From contig CAVQQI010000002.1 in NCBI GenBank assembly GCA_963714875.1, positions 1 through 64,000 on the forward strand: a stretch of 64,000 bases of DNA, written 5' to 3'. Both the position numbers and the translations under genes were made by a program. This document shows positions 7,967-17,199 of the stretch, piece by piece. This DNA is from JBAOHV01 sp963714875 (lineage in GTDB: Bacteria > Actinomycetota > Acidimicrobiia > Acidimicrobiales > Microtrichaceae). Numbering within the stretch: position 1 is the first letter of the stretch; each line of letters begins with the position of its first letter. The notes below the pieces were generated by a model, which was not told the DNA's origin, ran no database searches, and was given only the letters and a program-made list of their open reading frames with translations.

Positions 7967-8295
7967 TCAAGGCTGCGTCTGGACCGACCCCTGGGCAGGA
8001 GCTTCTACGCCACGGCCCGGCAAAGGCGGGTCGGGATTGACGATCAGCCGGCGCCAGACATAGATCACGACCCAGGCCATGATGACCGCGCCGATTACGC
8101 CCGGCGCCCAAGTCCCCAGAGCCCCCAACAGAAGGCCACCGGCTGCCGGGCCGATGACGCGCGTGAGGCTCTCGACGGACGCTGCTACGCCCAATGCACC
8201 ACCCACCTCCTCAGGATAGACCGACTTTGTAATGCTGCTGTTGATGACGGTGTTAAGCACGCCAGCCGCAAAGGACAACGGAGCCAGGACCACTA
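7967..8295 (-). pseudogene. C-terminal fragment of an MFS transporter
   Basis: About 109 residues remain (LAPLSFAAGVLNTVINSSIT, then GALGVAASVESLTRVIGPAAGG and a final helix GVIGAVIMAWVVIYVWRR). This corresponds to the last three to four membrane helices of a major facilitator superfamily exporter, with the typical E-S-L-T-R-V-I-G-P motif. The upstream part is cut by the IS630 element at the TA dinucleotide 8294-8295. Beyond the element (9627-9657) only about 30 bases could continue the frame before the ABC permease gene, so most of the transporter is gone, not merely interrupted. It lies 97 bp upstream of the heliorhodopsin gene on the same strand. Confidence 0.75.
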
Positions 8296-9626
8296 GTGCT
8301 CTTGGGCTTAAATAAGCCAATAGTTATGCAGCAAGGGCCTTGCCCTTGTACGTCCATTTGAACGGTTTCGCCATCGTGCGATTGTAGTAGTCGATGAAGT
8401 CCAGCACCTTGGCGATCAAGTCTTCGACGGAGGTGAAGTTGCCGCGTTTCAGCAGTTTGCGAGCCAAGATGCTGAACCAGATCTCCACCTGGTTCATCCA
8501 GGAAGCATGTTTGGGCGTGTAATGGAACACAATCCGATGAGATGGATCACTCAAAAACTCGGCCCGTGTCGCCATAGACTTCAGGATCCCGCTTTTGCCT
8601 TTGACGCCCAAATCGGTCACGATGTCCGATTCATCAGCCACGTAGCGCACCAACGACTCCGACTTGATGGATGTTGAGATTGTCAACGACAAAGTGCCAA
8701 CGGCTGACAGACGGATCGGACTCGACCGTGCGCTTGATGTGATTGACAAAGTCTTCCTCGGTTCGTGTGTATCCATAGGAAGGCTCTACGACGCGACCGG
8801 TTGCCACTTCAAAGTTGATGATGAAGCACTGGGTGCCATGACGCTTGTACTCGAACTCCTGCCGTTCGACCTTGCCCGGCGCCATCGGCAGCTTTGGGAT
8901 GCTTGCGTTCCAAGGCTTGCACACCACTCAATTCATCCGTGCTGAGCATCCGTTCGCCCTTCTGGGCCAGTTCTGGAGCCTGGCGATACAAGGTATTGAT
9001 GTCCTCTACCTTCTCATCAAACTGCTCGTCAGGAACCGGTGTCAACCAGTACCGGATCAGATGGGGTTTGAGATCGCCATCTTTTTAAAAGCCTCGCCGC
9101 GTGTCGGGGCGAGATTGTCTCCAGGATGTCTCGTTTCATGATTTCATCGGCTATCTCTCTAGCCGTCCAATGGCTGATAGGCCGTCCCGAGTCTTCGGGA
9201 TCCTCACAGGCCATGGCCTCTATCTGGCAGCGCTGGTCTGCCGTAATCTGCGGCTGGTGCTCCCGGTCGCGGGAGATCTTCCAACCGCTCTTCGACGCTC
9301 AGGTCGTCTAGAGAAATGGGGCTCAAGAGTCAACCAGCGATTACGCCACAACCGAGGTGTATCCACATGGATCCCGAACTCTCGGGCAATCTGTGCATTG
9401 TTCTTGCCATCAGCAGCAGCCAAAACGATCCGACCTCGCAAGGCGATTTGTTGGGGTGTGTTATGACGTCGGACCAGTTTCTCAAGACCTTGGCGTTCTT
9501 CATCGGTCAGTTTGATTTCAGGAGGTTTTGGACCAGGCATGGTATTCACCTTTGCTTTCAGAATTGGCCTACTCTACCCAATTCGCTCCTGAAGTCAAAT
9601 AGATGGCCTATTTAGCCCCAGGGCAC
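8296..9626 (-). mobile_element. Decayed IS630-family element
   Basis: Imperfect terminal inverted repeats, about 25 bp each, begin GTGCTCTTGGGCTTAAATA at 8296 and, on the other strand, GTGCCCTGGGGCTAAATA at 9626. TA flanks both ends (8294-8295 and 9627-9628), the target duplication typical of IS630/Tc1. The element is about 1,331 bp and sits in an MFS gene. Its transposase is broken in several places. Confidence 0.85.
8324..9549 (-). pseudogene. IS630-family transposase, several frameshifts
   Basis: Consecutive pieces in different frames reconstruct an IS630 transposase. An N-terminal helix-turn-helix part (MPGPKPPEIKLTDEERQGLE, IAREFGIHVDTPRLWRNRW) is followed by a winged segment (HWTAREIADEIMKRDILETI). 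The DDE catalytic core shows D in STDELSGVQALER, D in WHFVVDNLNIH and E in SWMNQVEIWFSILARKLLKR. The C-terminus is FIDYYNRTMAKPFKWTYKGK. At least four frame changes occur (near 9240, 9040, 8850 and 8670), so no active enzyme is expected from this copy. It is unrelated in sequence to the intact IS630-type transposase at 51752-52873 beyond family level. Confidence 0.85.
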
Positions 9627-9657
9627 TAGGGATAACTGGCAGAGGGCTACGACGGCC

Positions 9658-10566
9658 TTATGCCCGGATCTCTCGCCGCTGGAAGAGCACATAGCCCAGG
9701 GCGAACAGCAGGATGGTGACGGCGATAAGCCCCGTCATCTGCGGCCACACCAACAAGAGGCTCTGCCCCAGGGGCAAAGGGCTGCCCAGCACCGCGCCCT
9801 GCAGTTGAATGGGCAGCACAAAGCCCACCGATCGCACCGCTGGCTGCAGGAGGGCAATCATCACCTCGCTGTACAGCGTATTAGGCGACAAACGCGTCAG
9901 CGTCAGCTCCAACTGCGCCTGGGCCAGCAGCTCGTCGAGGGTGCCCACCTCCACCGGCTGAAGCAGGGGGGCCAGTAGCCCGGCTACGATGGACCAGAAT
10001 ACGGTAAAGAACAGCCAGACGGCGATCGAAGCCAGCGCTGCTGTGGCCGGCTGGCGGAAGACGATGGAAAAGACCAGACCCAGCGCCAGCCAGACCCCGC
10101 CGTAAAAGACCGATGCGATCAAGAACCAGATGCTACGGCCGACCTCCTCGCCAGTCGGTGGCACGCCCAAGCCGACGATGCCCGCGCCGATGATCAGCAG
10201 CCAGATGGCCGCCAGCACCAGTGCCAGCGTGAACAGGCCGGCCAGGAACTTGCCCAGCAACAACGCATCGCGATAGATCGGCTGTGCCAGAAGCCGCGAC
10301 ATGGTCCGGCGGTTGAACTCGCCGTTTACCGAGTCAAAGGCCAGCGCGATGGCGATAAGCGGGATCAGGAAGCCCAGGAAGCCAGCAAAGGCCGGCAGCG
10401 GTTCCTGCCCTGTCGTGAACAACCTGAGCAGCAGAAAGTCATTCTCACTCCCGCCCAAGTTCTGGATTGCGGCGTACACCGTCCCCGCCGCGGTCAGCAG
10501 GATCAGCACCTCCAGGATGCGCATTCGGGCGCTGGTCAGATGGTCGGCCATCTCCTTGCCCACCAC
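9658..10566 (-). CDS. ABC-2 type transporter permease
   Basis: This protein of 302 residues has six predicted membrane segments and a large loop between the first two, typical of ABC-2 permeases (NosY/CcmB-like). The segment AFDSVNGEFNRRTMSRLLAQ followed by PIYRDALLLGKFLAG (about residues 77-111) is the conserved coupling region of these exporters. The chosen start at 10566 overlaps the end of the ATPase gene by 31 bp. Conserved-looking residues (REGSPWTGLWAVVGKEMADH) continue upstream in frame without a clear start codon, so the true start may lie further up or a base may be wrong there. It works with the ATPase at 10536-11576 and perhaps the NEW3 protein; the substrate is unknown. Confidence 0.85.
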   Translation of the reverse strand: MVGKEMADHLTSARMRILEVLILLTAAGTVYAAIQNLGGSENDFLLLRLFTTGQEPLPAFAGFLGFLIPLIAIALAFDSVNGEFNRRTMSRLLAQPIYRDALLLGKFLAGLFTLALVLAAIWLLIIGAGIVGLGVPPTGEEVGRSIWFLIASVFYGGVWLALGLVFSIVFRQPATAALASIAVWLFFTVFWSIVAGLLAPLLQPVEVGTLDELLAQAQLELTLTRLSPNTLYSEVMIALLQPAVRSVGFVLPIQLQGAVLGSPLPLGQSLLLVWPQMTGLIAVTILLFALGYVLFQRREIRA

Positions 10567-11576
10567 GGCCCAGAGGCCAGTCCACGGCGAGCCCTCGCGG
10601 GTTCGCCGCCTCGCCTGGATAACCTCAGTCTTGAGCGTCCATGGTCCGCCTCCCCAAAGTATTGTGCATAGATGTCATCCAGGCTCGGTTCCGCGACGTC
10701 CAGTCTCAGCAGCCGGCCGCCGGCGGCGATGACTGCCTGCGCTACTTCGGCCCGAAGGTCATCCCCGGACGCGATCTGGAAGCGGTTGCCGTCCACTTGT
10801 CGCACTTCCACCACGCCTGGCATGCCCCGCAGCACCTCAGTCAGAGTCGACACCGGTCCATCCGCCTGAAGCTGGATGTGATAACCGCTGCCCAGGACCT
10901 CGTGTGCCAGATCGGTCACCGTGCCCACCAATTCCATACGGCCCTGACGGAAGAGTCCCACCCGGTCACAAACCGCCTGCACCTGGTGCAGCAGGTGAGA
11001 CGACAGCAGCACGGTAATGCCCCGCGACCGCAGGTCACGGATGGTGTTCAGGAAAGAGCGTGCGCCCTCCGGGTCCAGACCCTGCGTCGGCTCATCCATG
11101 ATCACCAACTGCGGCTCTTTGAGCAGCACATCAGCCACCCCCAGCCGGCGGCGCATGCCCCGTGAAAAGGTAGCTACCCGATGGTCGGCGACCTGCCTCA
11201 AGCCAACTGTCTCCAGGGCAGCATCGATGCGTTGGCGTGCCTCGTCGCGAGATAGGCCATTCAAGCGGCTGATGTAGAGCAGGTTGGCGCGGGCGCTCAG
11301 CTCATCATAAAAGCCTACCTCATCGGGCATATAGCCCACCCTGGCTTTGACGCTCAACGGCTGTCGCGCCGGATCAAGGCCCAGCACACGCACGCTACCC
11401 TCCGTCGGCTCTGTCAGGCCCAGCAGCATGAGGATGGTTGTGGTCTTGCCCGAGCCGTTAGGACCTAGCAGCCCAAACACCTCTCCGTGATGCACCGCCA
11501 GATCGAGCGCGTTTACGGCGCCAGTCTCGCCATAGTATTTGGTTACTCCCCGGGTCTGCACTACCAGTTCGCCCAC
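10536..11576 (-). CDS. ABC transporter ATP-binding protein
   Basis: From the GTG at 11576 (preceded by AAGGGG) the protein is about 346 residues. Walker A is GPNGSGKT (residues 38-45), the signature is FSRGMRRRLGVA, and Walker B is LVIMDEPTQGLDPEG followed by the H-loop LLSSHLLHQVQ. A C-terminal domain of about 100 residues (VSTLTEVLRGMPGVVEVRQV...) is the DUF4162-like extension of ABC-2 export ATPases. It lies 20 bp after the NEW3 protein gene and overlaps the permease gene, so the three form one operon. The final 30 residues are arginine-rich and may be read past the natural end if a base is missing near 10600. Confidence 0.9.
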   Translation of the reverse strand: MGELVVQTRGVTKYYGETGAVNALDLAVHHGEVFGLLGPNGSGKTTTILMLLGLTEPTEGSVRVLGLDPARQPLSVKARVGYMPDEVGFYDELSARANLLYISRLNGLSRDEARQRIDAALETVGLRQVADHRVATFSRGMRRRLGVADVLLKEPQLVIMDEPTQGLDPEGARSFLNTIRDLRSRGITVLLSSHLLHQVQAVCDRVGLFRQGRMELVGTVTDLAHEVLGSGYHIQLQADGPVSTLTEVLRGMPGVVEVRQVDGNRFQIASGDDLRAEVAQAVIAAGGRLLRLDVAEPSLDDIYAQYFGEADHGRSRLRLSRRGGEPARARRGLASGPWWARRWPTI

Positions 11577-11596
11577 AAGCCAGCCCCTTTCCGCGT

Positions 11597-12780
11597 CTAG
11601 CGACGGCCAAAGCGCAGAACCGCCAGCGCCACTACGCCCACTGCCACGGCGATCAGAGCGACGCCCACCACACCCCACAGCGTGGAGGTCAGCACGGTGA
11701 TGCGGAACTCGGCAGACTTGGTCGTGCTGCCTTCCGGTTTGGCCCGCACAGTGACTATATAGTCGCCGTTTAACGCCTTGTCCCCTGGCCGGATCTGGGC
11801 CGTAACCTCCACCTGCTCGCCGGCCGGGATCTCGCCGATCAGTTGGGGATCAAAGGCCACCGTCCAACCCGCAGGTTCGCTGGCGCTCATCTCGATAGCC
11901 CGCGCGGGCGCAGTGCCGGTGTTGCGCACGATCACCTTGAAGGGGGTTTCCTGGCCCGCGTAGGCCTCCCCGAAAGACGCCCATCGGGCGCGGTCACGTT
12001 CAGATTCGCCTCGCCAGTCACCTCAGCCATCAGGGCAAGATCGGCAGAAGTCCCGCCTCCCTCGGCCCGCACGACAATAGGGTATGTGCCCGCTGGCATC
12101 TCGAGAAAGGGCTTGGCTTCGACGCTCAGGCTCTTGGTAGCATTCGCTTCCAGCGGCAGGTTGGTGACTTCCTGGCCACTCAGCTTGATGGTCACATCCC
12201 AACCCGCCGGCACTTCGGCCAGCAAGTTCACCGAGATCTCTTCATCACCCTCATTGTTGAGTTGGACGTTATAACGAAAGGTGCTGCTCGGTGCGCCACG
12301 TACGGTGGGCAGGTCAATCTCCAGCGCCAGGCGAGTTGGAACCCGCTCCTGGACCATCAGCTCAAGCGCCAATTCTGCTGCAGCGCGCTCACTCCGCGCT
12401 GCCACGACAAATCTGTGGGTGCCCCCGATCACATCCGCCGGCGGCTCGAGCTTCAGGTTCACAGAAGCGTCCTTCTCCGGTTCGACGTACACTGACCGGA
12501 CGACGGTGGCACCCCCGCGGAAGGTGGCCATCCATCCCTCGGGCATCTCGTCCATGGCCAGTTCCACGATCTGTGGTTCCACACCACTGCGCAGCGTCAG
12601 CTTGATTGTGGGGCTTTCGTCAAAGCCGATCACCTGGCTGGGATAGTCGGTAAACAATACCAGCTCCGGCTCATCCTCTGCGGGCGAACCCGTCCGAGCC
12701 ATAACCGCCAGCGGCAAGCTGAGCAGCAAGGAAATAACCACCAGCACAGCAAAGAACATCCACAAGCGTTTCATCTTCAT
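11597..12780 (-). CDS. NEW3-domain membrane-anchored protein, one frameshift
   Basis: The protein starts MKMKRLWMFFAVLVVISLLL, a signal peptide, and continues with three to four repeated beta-sandwich domains of the NEW3/COG1470 type. Each has a D/E-x-P-x-G-W motif (DEMPEGWMATF, AEVPAGWDVTI, SEPAGWTVAFDP). A C-terminal helix (STLWGVVGVALIAVAVGVVA) anchors it in the membrane, so most of it lies outside the cell. One missing base near 11970 breaks the frame between GRLSG and AYAGQETPFKVIVRNTGTAP; joined, the protein is about 394 residues. Such proteins often sit beside ABC-2 exporters, as here, and may be extracellular partners. The operon is preceded by a phased TCTAAC box array. Confidence 0.8.
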
Positions 12781-12854
12781 CTGTCCCCCCTCCTTATGTC
12801 AAATATGGATGAGCGTCTATGCTCGCCACCCTTTTTTGTTGATAGCAAACCTCT

Positions 12855-12893
12855 GTTAGAAGCGCATAGGACGAATGTTAGAGTTCCGTTAGA
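12855..12893 (-). promoter_or_regulatory. Array of TCTAAC boxes upstream of the NEW3/ABC operon
   Basis: On the minus strand TCTAAC occurs at 12893-12888, 12882-12877 and 12860-12855, spacings of 11 and 22 bp, with a degenerate copy at the missing 11-bp position. A TATCAA-like -10 follows about 10 bp after the last box. The same arrangement recurs upstream of the response regulator at 38968. The rest of 12781-13082 shows no gene. Confidence 0.55.
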
Positions 12894-13082
12894 AGATACG
12901 GGGGAGAAAGTGCAAGTCCATCCTGGACACACTCAAACCAGCCCCTCATCGCCGGCTGGTCATAGCCAAGCCCATCGGGAAAGTCCACCCACTTCATGGC
13001 CCGGCGATCGTTCCACGCTTCAGCAGCCGTGGCAGATCTGCAGGACCGGTCGGTCGGAGCGCGATCTGACCGTTATGACAAG

Positions 13083-16000
13083 TCATCTGCTTTTACCCGG
13101 CCGGCACGCCACGGCGGACACATCATCCAGGTAGAAACCGGTGATCCCAGCCCCGTCGGCGTCATTGTAGGCGTTGCAGTAGATCCTGACCGTCTGTCCG
13201 GCATATGCGGCCAAATCATACGTCACCCGGGTCCAGGCCGTCGTGTCTTCATTGGCCCGGTGCACGATGGCCAGCAGATCCCCCTCTTCGTCCAGCAACA
13301 GGCAGTCCTGACGATCCCCTTCGTCCTCTTCCGAGGTAGAATAGACCCACAGGCTGAGGGTAGCACTGTAGACGTCATCCGGAAGCATCAGGGTTTGTTG
13401 TACCGAAGAATAGCTGCGTACATCCGGTTCATTTGCTCTGAGTCCCAACAGCATCGACCGGCTGCCGCTGTGCGCCAGGTCGGTGACGTAGCGGGCCGGT
13501 CTGGGTGTCGAGCCGATCACCCAGGCAGCATCCGTCTCAAAGCTACCGTTTTCGACCCACTCCTCACACACTTCACCGGGCAGTGCAGCCGGATCCTGCA
13601 AGATCATGGGTAAATAGATCGCCTGCAATGGGCCAGCCGGTAACACGCCCAGGAGGGTCACGACCCGCCGGTTGGACGTGTCGGCGACCACGACGTTGCC
13701 TGTGCGGTCGACGAGCACACCACGGGGGCGGTGAAAGTCGCCGGTGTACCCATCGTTCGGCTCTGTGTACTCGGCCATCACATCCCCTGCAGCGTTCAGG
13801 ATCACCACACGGTCGTTCTGCGTATCGGCGACCACGATATGGTTGCTTTCATCGGTGTCAACCCCGGTTGGGTAGTTCAAGCCGGCCGAGATTGTCCGCA
13901 GGTGGGCAAAATGCCAGCCGTCAAAACTGAGGACCTGCAGCCGATGGTTGCCGCTGTCGGCGACGATGACCCGCCCGGCAGCGTCAGCGGCCAACCCTTC
14001 GGGGAACATGAACTCGCCCGGACCACTGCCATAAGTACCATAGGCTGTCACAAAGTGCCCTAGTCCATCAAAGGCCTGGATGCGGTGATTCCCCCAATCA
14101 GCGACCAGCAAGCGTTGGGGAAAGCCACCGCCGGAGCCCAGGTGCGGCGCATTGCTGATGCGCAACTCGTCGAGGATAGCGTTGGCATGTTCGTCATACA
14201 CCATCGTCGACCCGAGATAGATCGTATCGGCCAGGCTATCAGGCACATGGGCCATATCGTAACTTTCCCGCTGTATACCATCGACAAACAGGGCAATCTC
14301 GGTTCCCTGCCAGGTGACTGCCACGTGATGCCAGTTGCCGGCTTGCCAATTGCCGACGTGATAGGCCACACCGTACTCGGTAGTGCTGTCCCACACCATG
14401 AAGCGCAGGTTGTTGGCGCCGTCCTTGACAATTCGCATACGGTTGAACCACCCATCACCGACTTCGAAGAAAGTGTGGCTGGTGCCGTCGTTCCCGTCCC
14501 AGTAGGGACAGAGCCAGAACTCGATGCCCCCTCCGTTCGGTTCAGATTGCCCGCCGCCAGGTAGGTCAGTGTGTCTCCCGCGTCAATAGACACTGCTTGG
14601 CTGTAGCGTCCTGAAACGAAGGTTGTACCACTGGCGGTGCCCTCCTCGCCTTGGCTGCCTTGATAGCTCCCGTCGAAATGCAGCAGCAGCAACGTGTCGG
14701 CATCATCCTCATATGGCCCCTCGATGCTGGGAGGCTGGCCCATGGCCACCACACCCGCTGGGGTCTCGAATTGGCCGGGTCCGGAACCCCGCTCGCCGAA
14801 CTCGAACAGGGGGCTTGCGTCACGGTCGGCGATGCGTACCGAGTGGCGGCTGCTGTACCAGTCGGCAGGATGGCTGAGCAAAAGGCGGTCATCTTCATCG
14901 CTGGCCATGTAGCGCGAGTTCTCCAGATGATAGTGGACACTCCCAATGTTGTTCAGATAGCGCCCATCGGCCTGTTGGCGTAGGAGTGCATAGCCATTTT
15001 GGGGATCGAGAATGGTGCGCAGCCCGTCCGCCATCTCGGCCACGGCGTAGGGCCAGATCAGTCGCGGTGCCCAGGCAAAGGAGCTGAAGCCGCTCTCCTG
15101 CCCGCTGCCATCCACCGCCGTAACGGCATAGATGCGCGTGGCTGCATAAGTCTCGGCATAGCAGGGGCCTGGAAGAAGGCTGGCAGCCCGCTGGTAGGCA
15201 TACGTGGGTGGAGCTGCACGGTAGACGTGGTAGCCGGTCACACCGGGCGAAGAGCTGGCCGCCCAACAAAGAGATGCCTGATCACCCTCGACCCGGACGG
15301 ATATCTCCGCCGGCGCCGCTGGCGTGTCGGCTGGCGGAATGTGCGAGCTGAGGACAAAGATGTGGCTGGTAGTGTCCCCCGCCCAATAGGCCAGGTTGAA
15401 GGCTGTCACGTCCAGCCAGGCGAACTCCTGGTGATTCGGGGTGCTCAGCTTGAGCAGAGAAATGTTCTCCCTGCCTACCACGTCGATCACGCCAAAGGGG
15501 TTGTCGTGCAGGGTATGGCCGGTAGACGTTGTCACTCCACCAGCCACAGAGCGATTCGTCAGCAGAAAGCGGCCATCAGCGCCGGTCGTGCCGGAAATCT
15601 CTGGCGTGTTGTCGATGGTCGAGTCACCAGGCCAGACAGGAGAGCCAGTGCGCTGGTAGAGCCCCACCTGCACACCCACCGCTGGATTCCCCTGGCTGTC
15701 TAGGACCTGCAGGTAGTTCTCAGCGGGGATGTCGTACTGGTATTCGCCATAATAGCCACGGCGATACCCCTTGGTCGAAGAGATACCGCCCGCGCTGTGG
15801 CTGGAGTAGAGATGGGAATCGGTGTGCGGGGCGACGTCGCCCCCGCCCATCAGGCCTGGCCGCGGCCAGGCAAAGCCAACGTTGGCCAGCCCTCCCTCGC
15901 TATCCAGGACATGGACTACGGTCTCATAGATCCCAGACATGTACAGGTCGATCAGGCCCACCTGGTGGCTAAGTTCGTGCACTAGGTTCCAGTCCACGTC

Positions 16001-16948
16001 GGCGATAGGATCATAGCCCCCACTGACTACCCGGTAGTCGGCATCTACGAACCAGCCGCCATCGCTCTGACGATCATAGAGCGGTGCGGTAGAGGTAACG
16101 ACGATTTGGTCGATACGCACCCGTTCGGTGGCGCCGCCGGGCGTCGTGGGATAAGTAGAGTTGGCCAGCGCCCAATTCATGGCCACGATCTGGCGCTGGA
16201 GCCAATCCTCAGCCGAATAGGAAAAAGAAGAGTCCCAGGGCGTGTCATAGGCCGTCACCATCTCCGGGGTGATGGCCAGGCGAAAGCTCAGTGCGTTGGT
16301 CCGGTCTTCAAGGCGGTTGTTCGCTTCGTACGTCTCAACGATCAGGTCCGCGGGATCCACGACAAAACCGACCGTGTGGTCGTCCACGACGCGCTCGCCG
16401 TCCATCGTATGGCCCCAAGGCCAGGCAAGAGTGACGGTAGTTGCTGCCCCGGCCGCCAGCCCGGGCAGCATGCCGGTCGCAGCCGCAGCCCCGTCTATCG
16501 ACCACTCGTAGGCAAAGTCCGGGCTAGCCTGGGTGCCCTTGTTGGCAATGTGCGCCGTAAAGGTCACCACCTCGCCCGGCTCGGGCCAGCGCTGCTCACC
16601 CTCGGTACCCGGCTGGAGATACGGGATGCCGCCGACATAGTTCACCCAGTAAGCCAGATAGATGGGCGTCCGCCTAATGAAGGTGACGTCCAGGTCTATG
16701 CCCGCTGGCGGGGCGCCCGGCACGCGGCTCACCGGCGACTGTCGCTCGACGGGCTGCCAGGGATAACGCGCCCCTGGCAGCGGGTGCCCGGCCTGTAGCG
16801 AGGCCGGATCAGAGACATGCTGAACGCTGGGGACCGGTTCTGAACCTGGCGCCTCGCGTTCCTGTCCGCTGCTGACCATGGTGGTCACGACCAGCAGGGT
16901 AACCACCAGAATTGCTCCCCACCCGATGCGGCCTCGAATGCCAGCCAT
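13083..16948 (-). CDS. Secreted metalloprotease-like protein with CARDB, LamG-like and NHL domains; one frameshift
   Basis: The start at 16948 follows GGGAGGGAAAAG and gives a signal peptide (MAGIRGRIGWGAILVVTLLV). A CARDB-like domain (about residues 90-220) precedes a zinc-protease motif HELSHQVGLID (about 324-334, HExxHxxGxxD). Then come a carboxypeptidase-regulatory-like insert, a fibronectin-III-like domain (SVRVEGDQASLCWAASSSPG) and a concanavalin/LamG-like domain (HHVAVTWQGTEIALFVDGIQ). NHL repeats follow (LLVADWGNHRIQAFDG, VIVADSGNHRLQVL, VVVADTSNRRV), then a final carbohydrate-binding-like domain. One extra or missing G near 14533, in a run of Gs, breaks the frame within the LamG-like domain; the joined length is about 1,290 residues. 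The substrate is unknown. A promoter (17121-17149) and a leader hairpin lie upstream. Confidence 0.8.
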
Positions 16949-16997
16949 CTTTTCCCTCCCGGAGACCCACGCCGGTCCCCATCCCCCCTGAAGCCAA

Positions 16998-17025
16998 AAG
17001 GCTCCCACAAACAGGCGGGAGCCTT
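16998..17025 (-). terminator. Terminator-like hairpin in the leader of the secreted protease gene
   Basis: A perfect 9-bp stem (AAGGCTCCC / GGGAGCCTT) with a 10-base loop is followed by TTTT on the minus strand. It lies downstream of the promoter at 17121-17149 and 50 bp before the ATG, so it may attenuate this gene; it could also end the GNAT transcript. Confidence 0.6.
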
Positions 17026-17120
17026 GTTTCCTGGACGAAAGAACCGCCTCTCCATTGCGTACACAGCGGCCGATCGGATCTGCCGCTCCATGACGCAGGT
17101 TGCGTCAGACCTCTGATCTC

Positions 17121-17149
17121 AGTATATCACAGAATCCCGCCAGTTTCAA
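17121..17149 (-). promoter_or_regulatory. Sigma-70-like promoter of the secreted protease gene
   Basis: TTGAAA (17149-17144) and TATACT (17126-17121) on the minus strand are exactly 17 bp apart. The predicted leader is about 165 nt and contains a small hairpin (TGACGCA-ACC-TGCGTCA, 17090-17106) as well as the terminator-like one. Confidence 0.65.
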
Positions 17150-17199
17150 GCCTGCACAGAGACCCAGAGGAATCAGGTCCGGCAGCCTCGTTGGCATTT

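Noticed and set aside
12901..13082. Small plus-strand frames between the NEW3 and protease genes
   Set aside because: No start context, unlike local codon use, and no family resemblance.
17026..17113. T-box riboswitch in the leader of the secreted protease gene
   Set aside because: No T-box sequence (AGGGTGGNACCGCG-like) or specifier loop could be recognised.
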